The translations under genes were made by a program, and so were the position numbers. Below, one piece after another: positions 24,842 to 33,148 of a stretch of DNA of 64,000 bases (the first letter of the stretch is position 1; each line of letters begins with the position of its first letter). Location: the NCBI RefSeq assembly GCF_011604685.1, contig NZ_CP050063.1:1696501-1760500 (forward strand). Reading direction: 5' to 3'. The notes under the pieces are model-generated. The model searched no databases. It was not told the DNA's origin and worked only from the letters and a program-made list of their open reading frames with translations. This stretch comes from Spirosoma aureum (GTDB taxonomy: Bacteria > Bacteroidota > Bacteroidia > Cytophagales > Spirosomataceae).

Positions 24842-26599
24842 CTATACGAGTTTCATGTCATCGATTACGCGCTGAACTTTCGTTTTCAATTGCGCATACG
24901 TATCGTCAAAAGCTTCTTTGCTTTCGAGTGGTTCACGAACGCTAACGTAGAACTTAATCTTAGGCTCCGTACCCGAAGGACGTGCTGATACTTTCGTGCC
25001 ATCGGCCGTAAAGAACTGGAGTACGTTCGATGATTCAATGCCCATTTTTCCGGCTTCAATGGCACTCGTCTGCCCGCTCTGTGCGTCCAGGCGAGTCAGT
25101 GCTTTGTAATCGTCGACCCGAACAACAGGAGATCCAGCAATCGATTTTGGCGGATTTGCCCGGAAATCCGCCATCATTTGTTGAATCTCTTCAGCCCCGG
25201 CTTTTCCTTTTTTCGTTAGCGATACAAGGGCTTCATAATAAAAACCGTTCTCCTGATACATCGTCATCAACAGGTCAAACAGACTCTGACCGTTGTCTTT
25301 GGCGTAGGCGGTCAATTCGGCGATTATGGCACAGGAGGCAATCGCATCTTTATCACGGACGAAATCACCGATGAGGTAGCCGTAGCTTTCTTCACCACCA
25401 CCAATGAATTTTTCCTGGCCTTCCAGTTCACGAATGACTTCGGCAATGTATTTGAAACCGGTGAGTGTGTTGTAGCATTTTACACCATAGCGTTCACACA
25501 TCTGGTCGATGAGGTCGGTCGTAACGATGGTTTTCGCTACGAACTCATTACCGGTTAGTTTCCCGGCGTCTTTCCAGGCATTAAGCAGATAATAGATAAT
25601 CAGGCTGGCCATTTGGTTGCCATTCAGCAACTCAAATTCGCCGTGGTGATTACGGGCACCCGCACCCACACGGTCGGCATCGGGATCAGTAGCCATAACC
25701 AGATCGGCATTGATCGACAAAGCCAGATCGAGGGCTAACTGCATCGCAGGCCGTTCCTCCGGGTTAGGCGACTTTACGGTCGGGAAGTTGCCATCGGGTG
25801 TTGCCTGCTGTTCAACAATATGAACGTTCGTGAAGCCCAACGCATCAAGAGCGCGTGGAACGAGCGTAATACCGGTGCCATGAATAGGCGTATAAACAAT
25901 ATTCAGGTTTGACTGCCGCTTAATAACATCCGGATTGACGGCATTCGACTTGATCCGCTCGATGTAAGGGGCATCGATTTCTTCGTCGATCAGGTGAATC
26001 TTTTCCGGAACACCCACAAACTTGATGTCGTCTACCGATGTGATTTTAGCCACTTCGCCAATGATCGCTTTATCGTGGGGGGCAACCACTTGGGCGCCAT
26101 CATTCCAGTATACTTTGTAACCGTTGTATTCAGGTGGATTGTGCGAAGCTGTTACGACAATACCACTCTGGCAGCCCAATTGCCGAATTGCAAACGACAG
26201 TTCGGGGGTTGGGCGCAGGGCGCTGAATAAATACACTTTAATGCCATTCGCGGAGAAAATGTCGGCGACTAACCGCGCAAATTCTGGACTCATCCGGCGG
26301 CTATCGTGCGCAATGGCTACGCTAATGTCCTGATCGGGGAAAGCGGCATTGATGTAGTTGGAAAGCCCCTGGGTAGCCGCGCCAACCGTGTAGCGATTCA
26401 TGCGGTTAGACCCCACACCAACCACACCCCGTAGACCACCTGTTCCGAATTCGAGATCGCGGTAGAACGAATCGGTCAGTTCGGTAATATTGCCCGAGTC
26501 GATCAGGTGTTGGATGGCATCTTTAGTGTCGGCGTCGTAATTACCGCCAAGCCATTGGTCGATTCGCTGCTGGGTAGAAGCGTCAAGGGTAGTTGTCAT
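24842..26599 (-). CDS. phospho-sugar mutase (phosphoglucomutase/phosphomannomutase family)
   Basis: This enzyme of about 585 residues moves a phosphate between C1 and C6 of hexoses. The four family loops are present: phosphoserine loop VTASHNPPEYNGYKVYW, metal loop ATDPDADRVGAG, sugar loop GGGEESYGYLIGDFVRDKD and phosphate loop ARPSGTEPKIKFY. The length fits the larger PgcA/PGM2-like branch. I chose the ATG at 26599 (MTTTLDAST) over one at 26665, because a full promoter (26636-26666) overlaps that upstream start. It is monocistronic with its own terminator. Confidence 0.9.
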   Translation of the reverse strand: MTTTLDASTQQRIDQWLGGNYDADTKDAIQHLIDSGNITELTDSFYRDLEFGTGGLRGVVGVGSNRMNRYTVGAATQGLSNYINAAFPDQDISVAIAHDSRRMSPEFARLVADIFSANGIKVYLFSALRPTPELSFAIRQLGCQSGIVVTASHNPPEYNGYKVYWNDGAQVVAPHDKAIIGEVAKITSVDDIKFVGVPEKIHLIDEEIDAPYIERIKSNAVNPDVIKRQSNLNIVYTPIHGTGITLVPRALDALGFTNVHIVEQQATPDGNFPTVKSPNPEERPAMQLALDLALSINADLVMATDPDADRVGAGARNHHGEFELLNGNQMASLIIYYLLNAWKDAGKLTGNEFVAKTIVTTDLIDQMCERYGVKCYNTLTGFKYIAEVIRELEGQEKFIGGGEESYGYLIGDFVRDKDAIASCAIIAELTAYAKDNGQSLFDLLMTMYQENGFYYEALVSLTKKGKAGAEEIQQMMADFRANPPKSIAGSPVVRVDDYKALTRLDAQSGQTSAIEAGKMGIESSNVLQFFTADGTKVSARPSGTEPKIKFYVSVREPLESKEAFDDTYAQLKTKVQRVIDDMKLV

Positions 26600-26635
26600 A
26601 CTAAAGGGCTGATTAATACAGAAACGATTATTCGC

Positions 26636-26666
26636 CAAAATTACAATTCCCCATTTGCCCACCAAA
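26636..26666 (-). promoter_or_regulatory. Bacteroidota-type promoter of the phosphohexomutase gene
   Basis: Read leftward: -33 TTTG (26663-26666), a 19-bp spacer, and -7 TAATTTTG (26636-26643). This matches the TTTG-N19-TAnnTTTG consensus exactly. It lies 36 bp upstream of the ATG at 26599 and decides that start. Confidence 0.75.
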
Positions 26667-26732
26667 TCCTTACGGTAGAATCATTTGGAGAATTTTAGTA
26701 ACAAGAATGACTGATTACGCTGTCTATATAAA

Positions 26733-26770
26733 AAACGGCCTGCCATTATCAAGTCGATGGCAGACCGTTT
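26733..26770 (-). terminator. terminator after the D-Ala-D-Ala ligase-like gene
   Basis: AAACGG-C-CTGCCAT (26733-26746) pairs with ATGGCAG-A-CCGTTT (26757-26770), with one mismatch. Leftward it is followed by TTTATATAG. It lies about 80 bp past the stop. Confidence 0.6.
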
Positions 26771-26851
26771 AAGGATTGATGGTTGTGGTTGGGCCGCTTC
26801 CAGGCCCATCTATCTGGTCATATTCAGCTATTTGTTGAAAAGTACTACGAG

Positions 26852-28507
26852 TTAAACATACCTCGCCGTTATGTGAGCGCTTCTTTCGGCTGTTTCCAGC
26901 AGTAATGGGTGGCGCGGTTGATTTAGGGCTGCTTCCAAATCGGCGATGGTATCTTTGAAAAGGAAATACACCGGAATTTCATGCGATTCGGCTTTGCCTT
27001 TAATGTACATCAGCGATGGCCGTACGGTTCCCGATGCTGCCAGCTCGTTGTATTGTTGCTTTGCCGCCACAAATTCTTCATCACTTATGCCGAACGAAAT
27101 CACACGTTCGGGTAGGGGATTGGCTTTGCGGTTGGCGAGCTGCGCATCGAGATCGGCCAACAGTCGTTTGAGATGGAACGTATCTTTTCCCGTACGGATG
27201 CGTTCCCGCAATGACTGGCGGATAAGATACGTCAGGGAGTTGGCCAGATTCAGGCCAATCTCTGCCATTTGCTTGAAAATAAGCGACGAAGGAGACATGC
27301 CCGGAATTGTGTTCGGATCGTGAAGCAACACGCGGCCGTCGGGGGTTAGAAAACCATCAATTCGCGAATAAACATTTATGCCCAGCCGGGTGAAAACTTC
27401 GGCGACGGCCAACTGAATTTTGCGATTGTTTTCGAGAGTCGTCTCAACCGGAATCCGCTTTTTGGTCGTATTCAACTTATACTTCGATTCAAAATCGAAG
27501 CTCGTTACGTTATAAATCTCAGTGGGCGGCAGAGCAATTGCCATCTGATCATCATCCTGAATAACCCCGCACGAAAATTCCTGGCCGCTGATGAACTCCT
27601 CAAATAACACTTCATCTTCAGCGTTGAGGGAGGCAAGGGTAATTGATCCGCCCGAGCCTCTCGTAAGTTCATCGAGTTTTTCAACGAAGTCTTTTGGATG
27701 CCGAATGACTTCTCCCGTTTGTTCGATCACAACCGGAAAACTAATTCCTGAATCCAGACTAACCATTGCCTGGGCTAATTCCTGTTTTTCTGTGGTTGAT
27801 AAGTCAGACCATTCGCTCAGTTTGCTCCAGCCATCAGGTTGAATAGTCATCGTAAAGAAGCATTGCTCGACAGCACGGCAGAATTGTGCCAGATCGGCTT
27901 CACGAACAATAGCCACGCCAATGGAAGAACCCTGGTGCGGGGCTTTTACAACGATTGGTAAGCCCAGATGATCGGTCAGCGATTTGAAAAATTGCGCTTT
28001 ATCGGCTCGTTCGTATGCGTCACGACTTATAGTTGCTGTTTTTTTCTGCTGCCCATTGGCGAGTGCAATCAGTTCATTCTGTAAGATTTTATTGATGCCT
28101 ACCGCTGAACCAACCAAGCCCGGCCCCGTATACGGCATTTTGTGCCATTCTAGCAAACCCTGAATAGCACCGTCTTCGCAGTCTGGACCATGCATGGCTA
28201 AAAATGCCAGATCGAAGTAATTCCGAAAATGTTCAGGACGAATTTCGGGTAGGGTTGTTTCCAGGATGTTTGGATCGAGCGATTCATCATAAACCGAGAA
28301 ACCCGAGCTATCCTGTGGCAGAGCTTCCCGTAACGATGGCGAATTCAGGAATTCGGGTTGCACGAGCCTGAATCGCCCCCGCCCATCTACGAATACCAGA
28401 ACGGGCTCGAACAAGCCTTTATCTAAATTTGCCAGAGCTGTACGCCCACCTGCATACGACACCTCGCGCTCCCGCGCCGGGCCCCCGAAGAAAATGCCTA
28501 TTTTCAC
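26852..28507 (-). CDS. D-alanine--D-alanine ligase family protein, long variant
   Basis: This 551-residue ATP-grasp protein is much longer than usual Ddl (about 310-370). Recognisable parts are the N-terminal GIFFGGPAREREVSYAGG (usual GGxSxEHEVS, His replaced by Arg), LAMHGPDCEDGAIQGLLE, YTGPGLVGSAVGINK, the ATP-binding VVKAPHQGSSIGVAI, FDFESKY, and SRIDGFL followed by LLHDPNTIPGMSPSS. In the last motif the metal-binding Glu of the usual E-x-N-T is Asp. An insertion (about 235-290) and a C-terminal extension of roughly 130 residues are additional. It may be the organism's cell-wall Ddl or a paralogue with another dipeptide substrate. Confidence 0.8.
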   Translation of the reverse strand: MKIGIFFGGPAREREVSYAGGRTALANLDKGLFEPVLVFVDGRGRFRLVQPEFLNSPSLREALPQDSSGFSVYDESLDPNILETTLPEIRPEHFRNYFDLAFLAMHGPDCEDGAIQGLLEWHKMPYTGPGLVGSAVGINKILQNELIALANGQQKKTATISRDAYERADKAQFFKSLTDHLGLPIVVKAPHQGSSIGVAIVREADLAQFCRAVEQCFFTMTIQPDGWSKLSEWSDLSTTEKQELAQAMVSLDSGISFPVVIEQTGEVIRHPKDFVEKLDELTRGSGGSITLASLNAEDEVLFEEFISGQEFSCGVIQDDDQMAIALPPTEIYNVTSFDFESKYKLNTTKKRIPVETTLENNRKIQLAVAEVFTRLGINVYSRIDGFLTPDGRVLLHDPNTIPGMSPSSLIFKQMAEIGLNLANSLTYLIRQSLRERIRTGKDTFHLKRLLADLDAQLANRKANPLPERVISFGISDEEFVAAKQQYNELAASGTVRPSLMYIKGKAESHEIPVYFLFKDTIADLEAALNQPRHPLLLETAERSAHITARYV

Positions 28508-28545
28508 TGAATTGAGGAATAATGCTATTCACAAAGAAACAAAAA

Positions 28546-28563
28546 AACGCCTAATTCGGCGTT
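28546..28563 (-). terminator. terminator after the DUF5615 gene
   Basis: AACGCC (28546-28551), loop TAATTC, GGCGTT (28558-28563). Leftward it is followed by TTTTTTTG. It lies 17 bp past the stop. Confidence 0.75.
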
Positions 28564-28579
28564 CTGATGGCAACTGATC

Positions 28580-28906
28580 TTAATCTGGCGAAACAACTGT
28601 GACGCCTTCAGGAAGCTGACTGGCTAAAATAATCTTTACTTTATCGATAAGTGGTAGCAGGAATTCGTAGTCACTCCGCTTTACTTTTAGAACCAAAACA
28701 GGAATGGGATACTTGATGAAATTCTGTTGGTATTCAAATCCTTTGTCTAAAGTGACTAATAAATCAAATCCGAACTCAATCATCAATTGCATTAATTCGC
28801 CATTACGTTTACCAGCCCAACCCATATCCCGTACTGTTAGGACATCATGATCGGGAAAGCGAAATTTCAGCTTATTATGGACATTTTCATCAAACAAAAT
28901 CTTCAT
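28580..28906 (-). CDS. DUF5615 family PIN-like protein (putative toxin)
   Basis: This 108-residue protein has a PIN-like/Mut7-C-type fold. The N-terminal acidic motif MKILFDENVHNKL (Asp6, Glu7) and a second acidic motif TLDKGFEYQQN could hold the metal. GWAGKRNGELMQLM lies between them. The family is regularly encoded next to DUF433 proteins and is treated as the toxin of a type II toxin-antitoxin-like pair, with ribonuclease activity assumed from the fold. The start overlaps the DUF433 gene by 17 bp, and the upstream start codon order (antitoxin first) fits. The terminator at 28546-28563 closes the transcript. Confidence 0.8.
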   Translation of the reverse strand: MKILFDENVHNKLKFRFPDHDVLTVRDMGWAGKRNGELMQLMIEFGFDLLVTLDKGFEYQQNFIKYPIPVLVLKVKRSDYEFLLPLIDKVKIILASQLPEGVTVVSPD

Positions 28907-29129
28907 TCAATGCAAGGAGCTTTCCGCCTGAAACACTTTGACTCATTAAATGAATAAATGCAATAGCCTGATCTTTTGACACCGAGGGGAAACCAACTAG
29001 AAACTCATCAATCGTTGCATTATGCTCAAGATGATCCAGTAAATGCTGAACGGGCACTCTTGTTCCCCGAAAAACAGGAATCCCTCCCATAATTTCTGGA
29101 TCAATATTTATTAATTCTTTAGCAGTCAT
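28890..29129 (-). CDS. DUF433 family protein (putative antitoxin)
   Basis: This 79-residue protein has the DUF433 signature: INIDPEIMGGIPVFRGTRVPVQHLLDHL, then ATIDEFLVGFPSVSKDQAIAFIHL. This is a winged or helix-turn-helix-like antitoxin fold. DUF433-DUF5615 pairs are common in Bacteroidota and Cyanobacteria. It follows the NifU-like gene after only 12 bp, so the pair appears inserted at the end of an iron-sulfur operon and may be read through from it. Confidence 0.82.
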   Translation of the reverse strand: MTAKELINIDPEIMGGIPVFRGTRVPVQHLLDHLEHNATIDEFLVGFPSVSKDQAIAFIHLMSQSVSGGKLLALNEDFV

Positions 29130-29141
29130 AATCCGAATGTC

Positions 29142-29408
29142 TTAAAACGCGGGTGTAATATTCACGGCTTCCACCTTCGTAATTTCGGGTACGGCACGTA
29201 GAATGGCTTCCTCCAGCCCTCCTTTAAAGGTCATTGCTGACATGGGGCAGGAACCACATGAACCAATCAGCTCGAGCCGTACGGTTTTATCGTCGGTCAC
29301 TTCCAGCACTTTCACATTGCCGCCATCTGCTGCCAGATAAGGACGCATGCTATCAAGCGCTCGTTCGATCTTCGTAATCAGTTGGTCGTTATTAACTACC
29401 GTCTCCAT
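29142..29408 (-). CDS. NifU C-terminal-domain iron-sulfur scaffold protein
   Basis: This 88-residue Nfu-type protein consists only of the NifU C-terminal domain. The CxxC cluster ligand motif is in IGSCGSCPMSAMTFKGG. The opening IERALDSMRPYLAADGGNVKVLEV and the ending AVPEITKVEAVN are standard. Such proteins carry a transient [4Fe-4S] cluster between two subunits and deliver it to client enzymes. It follows the Mrp-type gene by 90 bp on the same strand, a common pairing in Bacteroidota. Confidence 0.9.
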   Translation of the reverse strand: METVVNNDQLITKIERALDSMRPYLAADGGNVKVLEVTDDKTVRLELIGSCGSCPMSAMTFKGGLEEAILRAVPEITKVEAVNITPAF

Positions 29409-29498
29409 GGAATTTTCTATTTACGGTAAAGTTACAGGGTATCGGGGTTTTATGCAACTGCCTGAACCAAGCTCTTGCCTGGTTCAGACGAGAAGCGA

Positions 29499-30602
29499 TC
29501 AGGCTACTTCTACGCGTTTGGTGCGTTCGGTCGTAGCGTTTCGAATAGCTACCTGCTGAGCCAGTGCTTCGGCAGTATTCTGGAAGGCCTCACTGGCTAC
29601 AGGCTCACCAACGCTGATGGCAGGCCGGCCATCGTCGCCCGCTTCCCGGATGCTCTGAATCAGTGGAATCTGCCCCAGAAGTGGTACATCAAACTGATCG
29701 GCCAGTTGCTTTCCGCCACCTTTGCCAAAAATGTAGTATTTATTCTCGGGTAATTCAGCCGGGGTGAAATAGGACATGTTTTCAATAACGCCCAATACCG
29801 GAACATTGATCTGCGGTTGTCGGAACATGGCCAGCCCTTTCGTTGCATCTGCTAAAGCCACTTTCTGGGGCGTTGTTACAATGATCGCACCTGTTACCGG
29901 AACGGTTTGCACCAGTGTTAAATGTATATCGCCTGTGCCCGGTGGCAGATCGATAAGCAGATAATCTAATTCGCCCCAATCGGCATCGGAGAAGAACTGC
30001 TGCAAAGCCCGGCCTGCCATAGTGCCGCGCCAGATAATAGCCTGTCCAGGAGCTACCAGAAAGCCCATCGAGAGCATTTTGATGCCAAACTGCTGGATCG
30101 GTTCCATTCTGGTCTGGCCATCTACCTGAAAAATGCGGGGTTGAATATTCTCGGCACCAAACATCGTTGGCATCGAAGGACCGTAAATGTCAGCATCGAT
30201 GATACCGACCTTTGCGCCTGATTTGTGCAGGGCTATGGCCAGATTTGCCGTCACGGTAGACTTCCCGACTCCGCCTTTCCCCGACGATACCGCGATAATA
30301 TTTTTTACTCCCGGAAGTGTTGGGGCATTGGCACGCGTTGAGGTTACGTCGGATACCATATTGACTTTTACCTCAATATCGGGGCCGATGTGTGTATGAA
30401 TGGCATCTTCGCATCGTTTCCGGATCACTTCTTTCAACGGGCAGGCGGGTGTAGTCAGCACAACCGTAAAACGAACCTGACCAATACTCAGCTCAATATC
30501 TTTCACCATGTTGAGTGAAACGAGATCTCGCTTCAGATCCGGCTCTTCAACGGTGCTTAGTGCTTGTAAAACAGCTTCTTTCGATAATCGATAATCAGAC
30601 AT
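29499..30602 (-). CDS. Mrp/NBP35 family iron-sulfur carrier ATPase
   Basis: This 367-residue protein has an N-terminal MIP18/DUF59 domain (about 1-85: ALSTVEEPDLKRDLVSLNMV, TTPACPLKEVIRKRC). A MinD-like P-loop ATPase domain follows with the deviant Walker A SSGKGGVGKSTVTANLA, IIDADIYGPSMPTMFG and LIDLPPGTGDIHLTLVQ. The late GVIENMSYFTPAELPENKYYIFG lacks the CxxC found after ENMSYF in many Mrp proteins. As far as I recall, this is common in Bacteroidota. It likely moves Fe-S clusters to apo-proteins with the downstream Nfu-type protein. Confidence 0.9.
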   Translation of the reverse strand: MSDYRLSKEAVLQALSTVEEPDLKRDLVSLNMVKDIELSIGQVRFTVVLTTPACPLKEVIRKRCEDAIHTHIGPDIEVKVNMVSDVTSTRANAPTLPGVKNIIAVSSGKGGVGKSTVTANLAIALHKSGAKVGIIDADIYGPSMPTMFGAENIQPRIFQVDGQTRMEPIQQFGIKMLSMGFLVAPGQAIIWRGTMAGRALQQFFSDADWGELDYLLIDLPPGTGDIHLTLVQTVPVTGAIIVTTPQKVALADATKGLAMFRQPQINVPVLGVIENMSYFTPAELPENKYYIFGKGGGKQLADQFDVPLLGQIPLIQSIREAGDDGRPAISVGEPVASEAFQNTAEALAQQVAIRNATTERTKRVEVA

Positions 30603-30653
30603 CAGGCTAATGAATAATGTAAAATGTAGAATGCAGCGCTGGAGTCCGAAAAC

Positions 30654-31652
30654 TCACGATTCATTATGCATCACACATTTTTCTAAACGACGATGCACCT
30701 CTGCCAGTTCCGTCGAAACGTCGACTTGATTCGATAAGACTTCCAATTGTGCCAATAACTTCGTCAGGAATTGTTGGTGAGCCGGACTATTTCCGTACAA
30801 TGGTCTATGTGCCAATGATTTACTGACGTTTACCCATTTATCAATAAAGCTGCGAAGATCGGTATCGAAAGCACTTTCAGCAAGTTTGTTAAAGATGTAG
30901 TCGTGTGCCAGGGAGTTCGGATGAATCAGATCGGCTTCGTAGAATCGGTAATCACGCAGATCGTCGACCATTAATTCGTAAGCAGGGAAGTAGAACACCC
31001 AATCATTCCATACAGTCAGTTCATGCGTGATTACCCGCAATGTGGATTTGCTCACCTGGTTAAGTGGAAGCGTATCGCGGGTATGGCGCACAGGGCTGAC
31101 CGTCAGTACAACGTTAAGTTTTGGATTGGCTTTGTGTAGCGTTTTTAGCAACCGCGTCATGTCGTCGCGGAGGTGATCAATCTGATACAGGTATTTTTCA
31201 AACAACTGCCCTGGCATTTTGTGGCAATTGGCTACCACTTTTCCTGTTTCGATGTGCCTATAAACGACCGCCGAACCAAGGGTAAGCAACAGAAAGTCGG
31301 CTTTGTTAATCGCATCACTGGTCTGCGCCAGGGTTTGAGTTAACCGGTTGCGTAATTCATCCCGACTGTTTGCCCAGATCGACGAATGGAAGTCGTAATG
31401 AAACCAGACACCATCGCGTTCAACGTATCGATTCTCGTCGGGCAAAGTCCCGTAGAGAGCCATTGTTAGCAGCCTGGCAATAGAAACGGGATTGAAGATC
31501 GTACCAAAGGGATTATCCAGGACCGTTAGTTTATGGTCGGCCAATCGACGGCCCATAACCTCGGCAAAACACGACCCAATAGTCACAATACGGCTGTTGA
31601 GGCCAATACGGTGGGCGAGTGGTTCAGGTGAAAATTCGGTATGAAACTGCAT
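30654..31652 (-). CDS. GSCFA domain protein
   Basis: This 332-residue protein opens with the family motif IVTIGSCFAEVMGRRL, followed by DNPFGTIFNPVSIARLL. Later motifs are LLTLGSAVVY, LTVSPVRHTRDTLPLNQVSK and a C-terminal EADLIHPNSLAHDYIF. The first Gly-Ser and the late Asp-x-x-His fit the catalytic residues of an SGNH-like hydrolase. GSCFA proteins are widespread in Bacteroidota and have no established substrate. It lies 51 bp upstream of the Mrp gene on the same strand. Confidence 0.85.
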   Translation of the reverse strand: MQFHTEFSPEPLAHRIGLNSRIVTIGSCFAEVMGRRLADHKLTVLDNPFGTIFNPVSIARLLTMALYGTLPDENRYVERDGVWFHYDFHSSIWANSRDELRNRLTQTLAQTSDAINKADFLLLTLGSAVVYRHIETGKVVANCHKMPGQLFEKYLYQIDHLRDDMTRLLKTLHKANPKLNVVLTVSPVRHTRDTLPLNQVSKSTLRVITHELTVWNDWVFYFPAYELMVDDLRDYRFYEADLIHPNSLAHDYIFNKLAESAFDTDLRSFIDKWVNVSKSLAHRPLYGNSPAHQQFLTKLLAQLEVLSNQVDVSTELAEVHRRLEKCVMHNES

Positions 31653-31877
31653 ACTGTATCAACAAAAATATATACCAAATAGGTCCCTGTTTTTAAAGTT
31701 AATTTTGTGTGTAACTATCTCATATTTAATGTTTTATATAGGTGTTTAGCCGATAAAAAATTGTACTTGACCTACCCTGATATATTTCATCTGTCGTCTA
31801 TACTATAAATATAAAATATAGTCGTATAAATTTATTAACTATTATATCTATCCTGACGTAAGGAGATATAGCCTTTT

Positions 31878-31922
31878 ATGTATACATTCACCGAAAATAA
31901 TGCTTTTCGATTTACTCAATAA
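31878..31922 (+). CDS. possible 14-codon leader ORF overlapping the next start (TAATG)
   Basis: ATG at 31878 opens 14 codons (MYTFTENNAFRFTQ) whose TAA (31920-31922) overlaps the ATG at 31922. AAGGAG at 31860-31865 lies 12 nt upstream, a rare clear Shine-Dalgarno in this window, whereas the downstream gene has none of its own. This looks like a translationally coupled leader peptide. It is too short to judge by coding statistics. Confidence 0.4.
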   Translation: MYTFTENNAFRFTQ

Positions 31923-32296
31923 TGATGACCTTCCAGAAACGAATTAAAGCACTTAGTTTCGAATCACTACATGAATTAATTAATCAAGCGCGCCATGAAA
32001 TTAATCGTCGGCAGGAGTTTATCGAACGCATTCCGCCACTGAAACTACAGGAAATCTCCTTTTCGGTTCGTGCCCGTGATTTGTTGTATCGAACGATTGC
32101 CGATAAGAAACAACTGATTTATTGGCAGGATGCCCAGAAAATGACACTGAGCGAAACGTTGAAATTGCTGGAACCCTGTGACTGGCGGCAGATTCAATAC
32201 AAAAACGCTAAAGTTTTTGGCGAAATATGTTCGATATTTCAAGAATACAAGGCTCCTGTTGAATGGTATTACACTGAAATTGAAGCGAAAGTATAG
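31922..32296 (+). CDS. hypothetical protein, 124 residues
   Basis: I do not recognise a family. The protein is mainly helical and charged (FQKRIKALSFESLHELINQARHEINRR in the first 30 residues), with Trp-containing segments LIYWQDAQKM, CDWRQIQYKN and VEWYYTEIEAK. It has no signal or membrane helix. The first ATG overlaps the stop of a 14-codon ORF, and a second ATG follows immediately at 31925. The 270 bp upstream is strongly AT-rich, unlike neighbouring genes, which may mark acquired DNA. It ends at a bidirectional terminator shared with the convergent rplI operon. Confidence 0.65.
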   Translation: MMTFQKRIKALSFESLHELINQARHEINRRQEFIERIPPLKLQEISFSVRARDLLYRTIADKKQLIYWQDAQKMTLSETLKLLEPCDWRQIQYKNAKVFGEICSIFQEYKAPVEWYYTEIEAKV

Positions 32297-32301
32297 GCAT
32301 A

Positions 32302-32344
32302 AAAAAACGGTCGACCGAGACGTAAATCTGGCCGACCGTTTTTT
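32302..32344. terminator. bidirectional terminator between convergent genes
   Basis: AAAAAACGGTCG (32302-32313) pairs with CGACCGTTTTTT (32333-32344), with A/T runs at both ends. It serves the rightward 124-residue gene and the leftward rplI operon. Confidence 0.85.
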
Positions 32345-32356
32345 GTTATGAAGTGC

Positions 32357-32800
32357 TTATTCTGCAGACACAACCTCAAATTTAACCTTGTGCTTCACAT
32401 CCTTATGCAGGTCAAGTGATGCTTCATAGGTACCGAGGGTTTTTACGTCATCAACCGTAATTTTCTTCCGGTCGATGTCGAAGCCTTTTGCGCGCAGAGC
32501 GTCAGCCACCTGTGTATTTGTAACACGGCCGAATATTTTGCCGCTATCGCCCGCTTTTGCTGGAATAGTCAGTGTAATATCGCCGATGCCATCGGCAATT
32601 GCCTGGGCATCATTTTTGATTTTTTCGGCTTTGTGAGCGGCCTGACGAATGTTTTCGGCGACGATTTTCTTGTTAGAATCGGTCGCCATGATCGCAAACC
32701 CCTGGGGAATCAGGTAGTTGCGGCCGTAGCCGGGCTTCACCGTTACGGTGTCATTCTTATAGCCCAGGCCGGCAATATCGGTTTTTAAAATGATATCCAT
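32357..32800 (-). CDS. rplI: 50S ribosomal protein L9
   Basis: This 147-residue large-subunit protein begins MDIILKTDIAGLGYKNDTVTVKPGYGRNYLIPQGFA, the standard N-terminal RNA-binding domain; only short parts are quoted here as landmarks (GLGYKND, GYGRNYLIP). The long central helix and C-terminal domain (KAGDSGKIFGRVTNTQVADAL) follow. It is the third gene of the conserved rpsF-rpsR-rplI operon. A 94 bp gap with an inverted repeat (32811-32895) separates it from rpsR. Confidence 0.95.
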   Translation of the reverse strand: MDIILKTDIAGLGYKNDTVTVKPGYGRNYLIPQGFAIMATDSNKKIVAENIRQAAHKAEKIKNDAQAIADGIGDITLTIPAKAGDSGKIFGRVTNTQVADALRAKGFDIDRKKITVDDVKTLGTYEASLDLHKDVKHKVKFEVVSAE

Positions 32801-32810
32801 GATTAAAAGA

Positions 32811-32895
32811 GTTTTCAGTTTTCAGTAGGTCAGTTTACAGTTTTGTGGACAGAGTTTGCTGTACAACTGAAAACTATAAACTATAAACTGAAAAC
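32811..32895. repeat. GTTTTCAGTTT/AAACTGAAAAC inverted repeat in the rpsR-rplI gap
   Basis: GTTTTCAGTTT (32811-32821) is perfectly complementary to AAACTGAAAAC (32885-32895). A second right-arm copy, AACTGAAAAC, is at 32865-32874, and a second left-arm TTTTCAGT at 32818-32825. This is the clearest member of the family and fills almost the whole gap. Confidence 0.75.
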
Positions 32896-33146
32896 TATTT
32901 TAGTGAATCTCCTACGTACGGCAGGATAGCCAGATGACGAGCGCGTTTGACGGCCTGGGCCACTTTACGCTGGTTTTTCAGGCTTGTACCGGTCAAACGC
33001 CGGGGTAAAATTTTACCCTGTTCGTTCAACAGTTTCAGCAGGAAGTTTCCGTCTTTGTAGTCGATGTATTTGATGCCGGCTTTCTTGAAGCGGTCGTATT
33101 TTTTGCGGTTCTCGGTTTTCGAGACTGATTCGTTTTGCAAACTCAT
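32895..33146 (-). CDS. rpsR: 30S ribosomal protein S18
   Basis: This 83-residue small-subunit protein shows the S18 core: [31 protein letters not shown], quoted here as landmarks IDYKD and ILPRRLTGT, then [21 protein letters not shown]. It binds next to S6 in the ribosome. It starts 2 bp after the rpsF stop. Its stop codon overlaps the first base of an inverted repeat. Confidence 0.95.
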   Translation of the reverse strand: MSLQNESVSKTENRKKYDRFKKAGIKYIDYKDGNFLLKLLNEQGKILPRRLTGTSLKNQRKVAQAVKRARHLAILPYVGDSLK

Positions 33147-33148
33147 GA

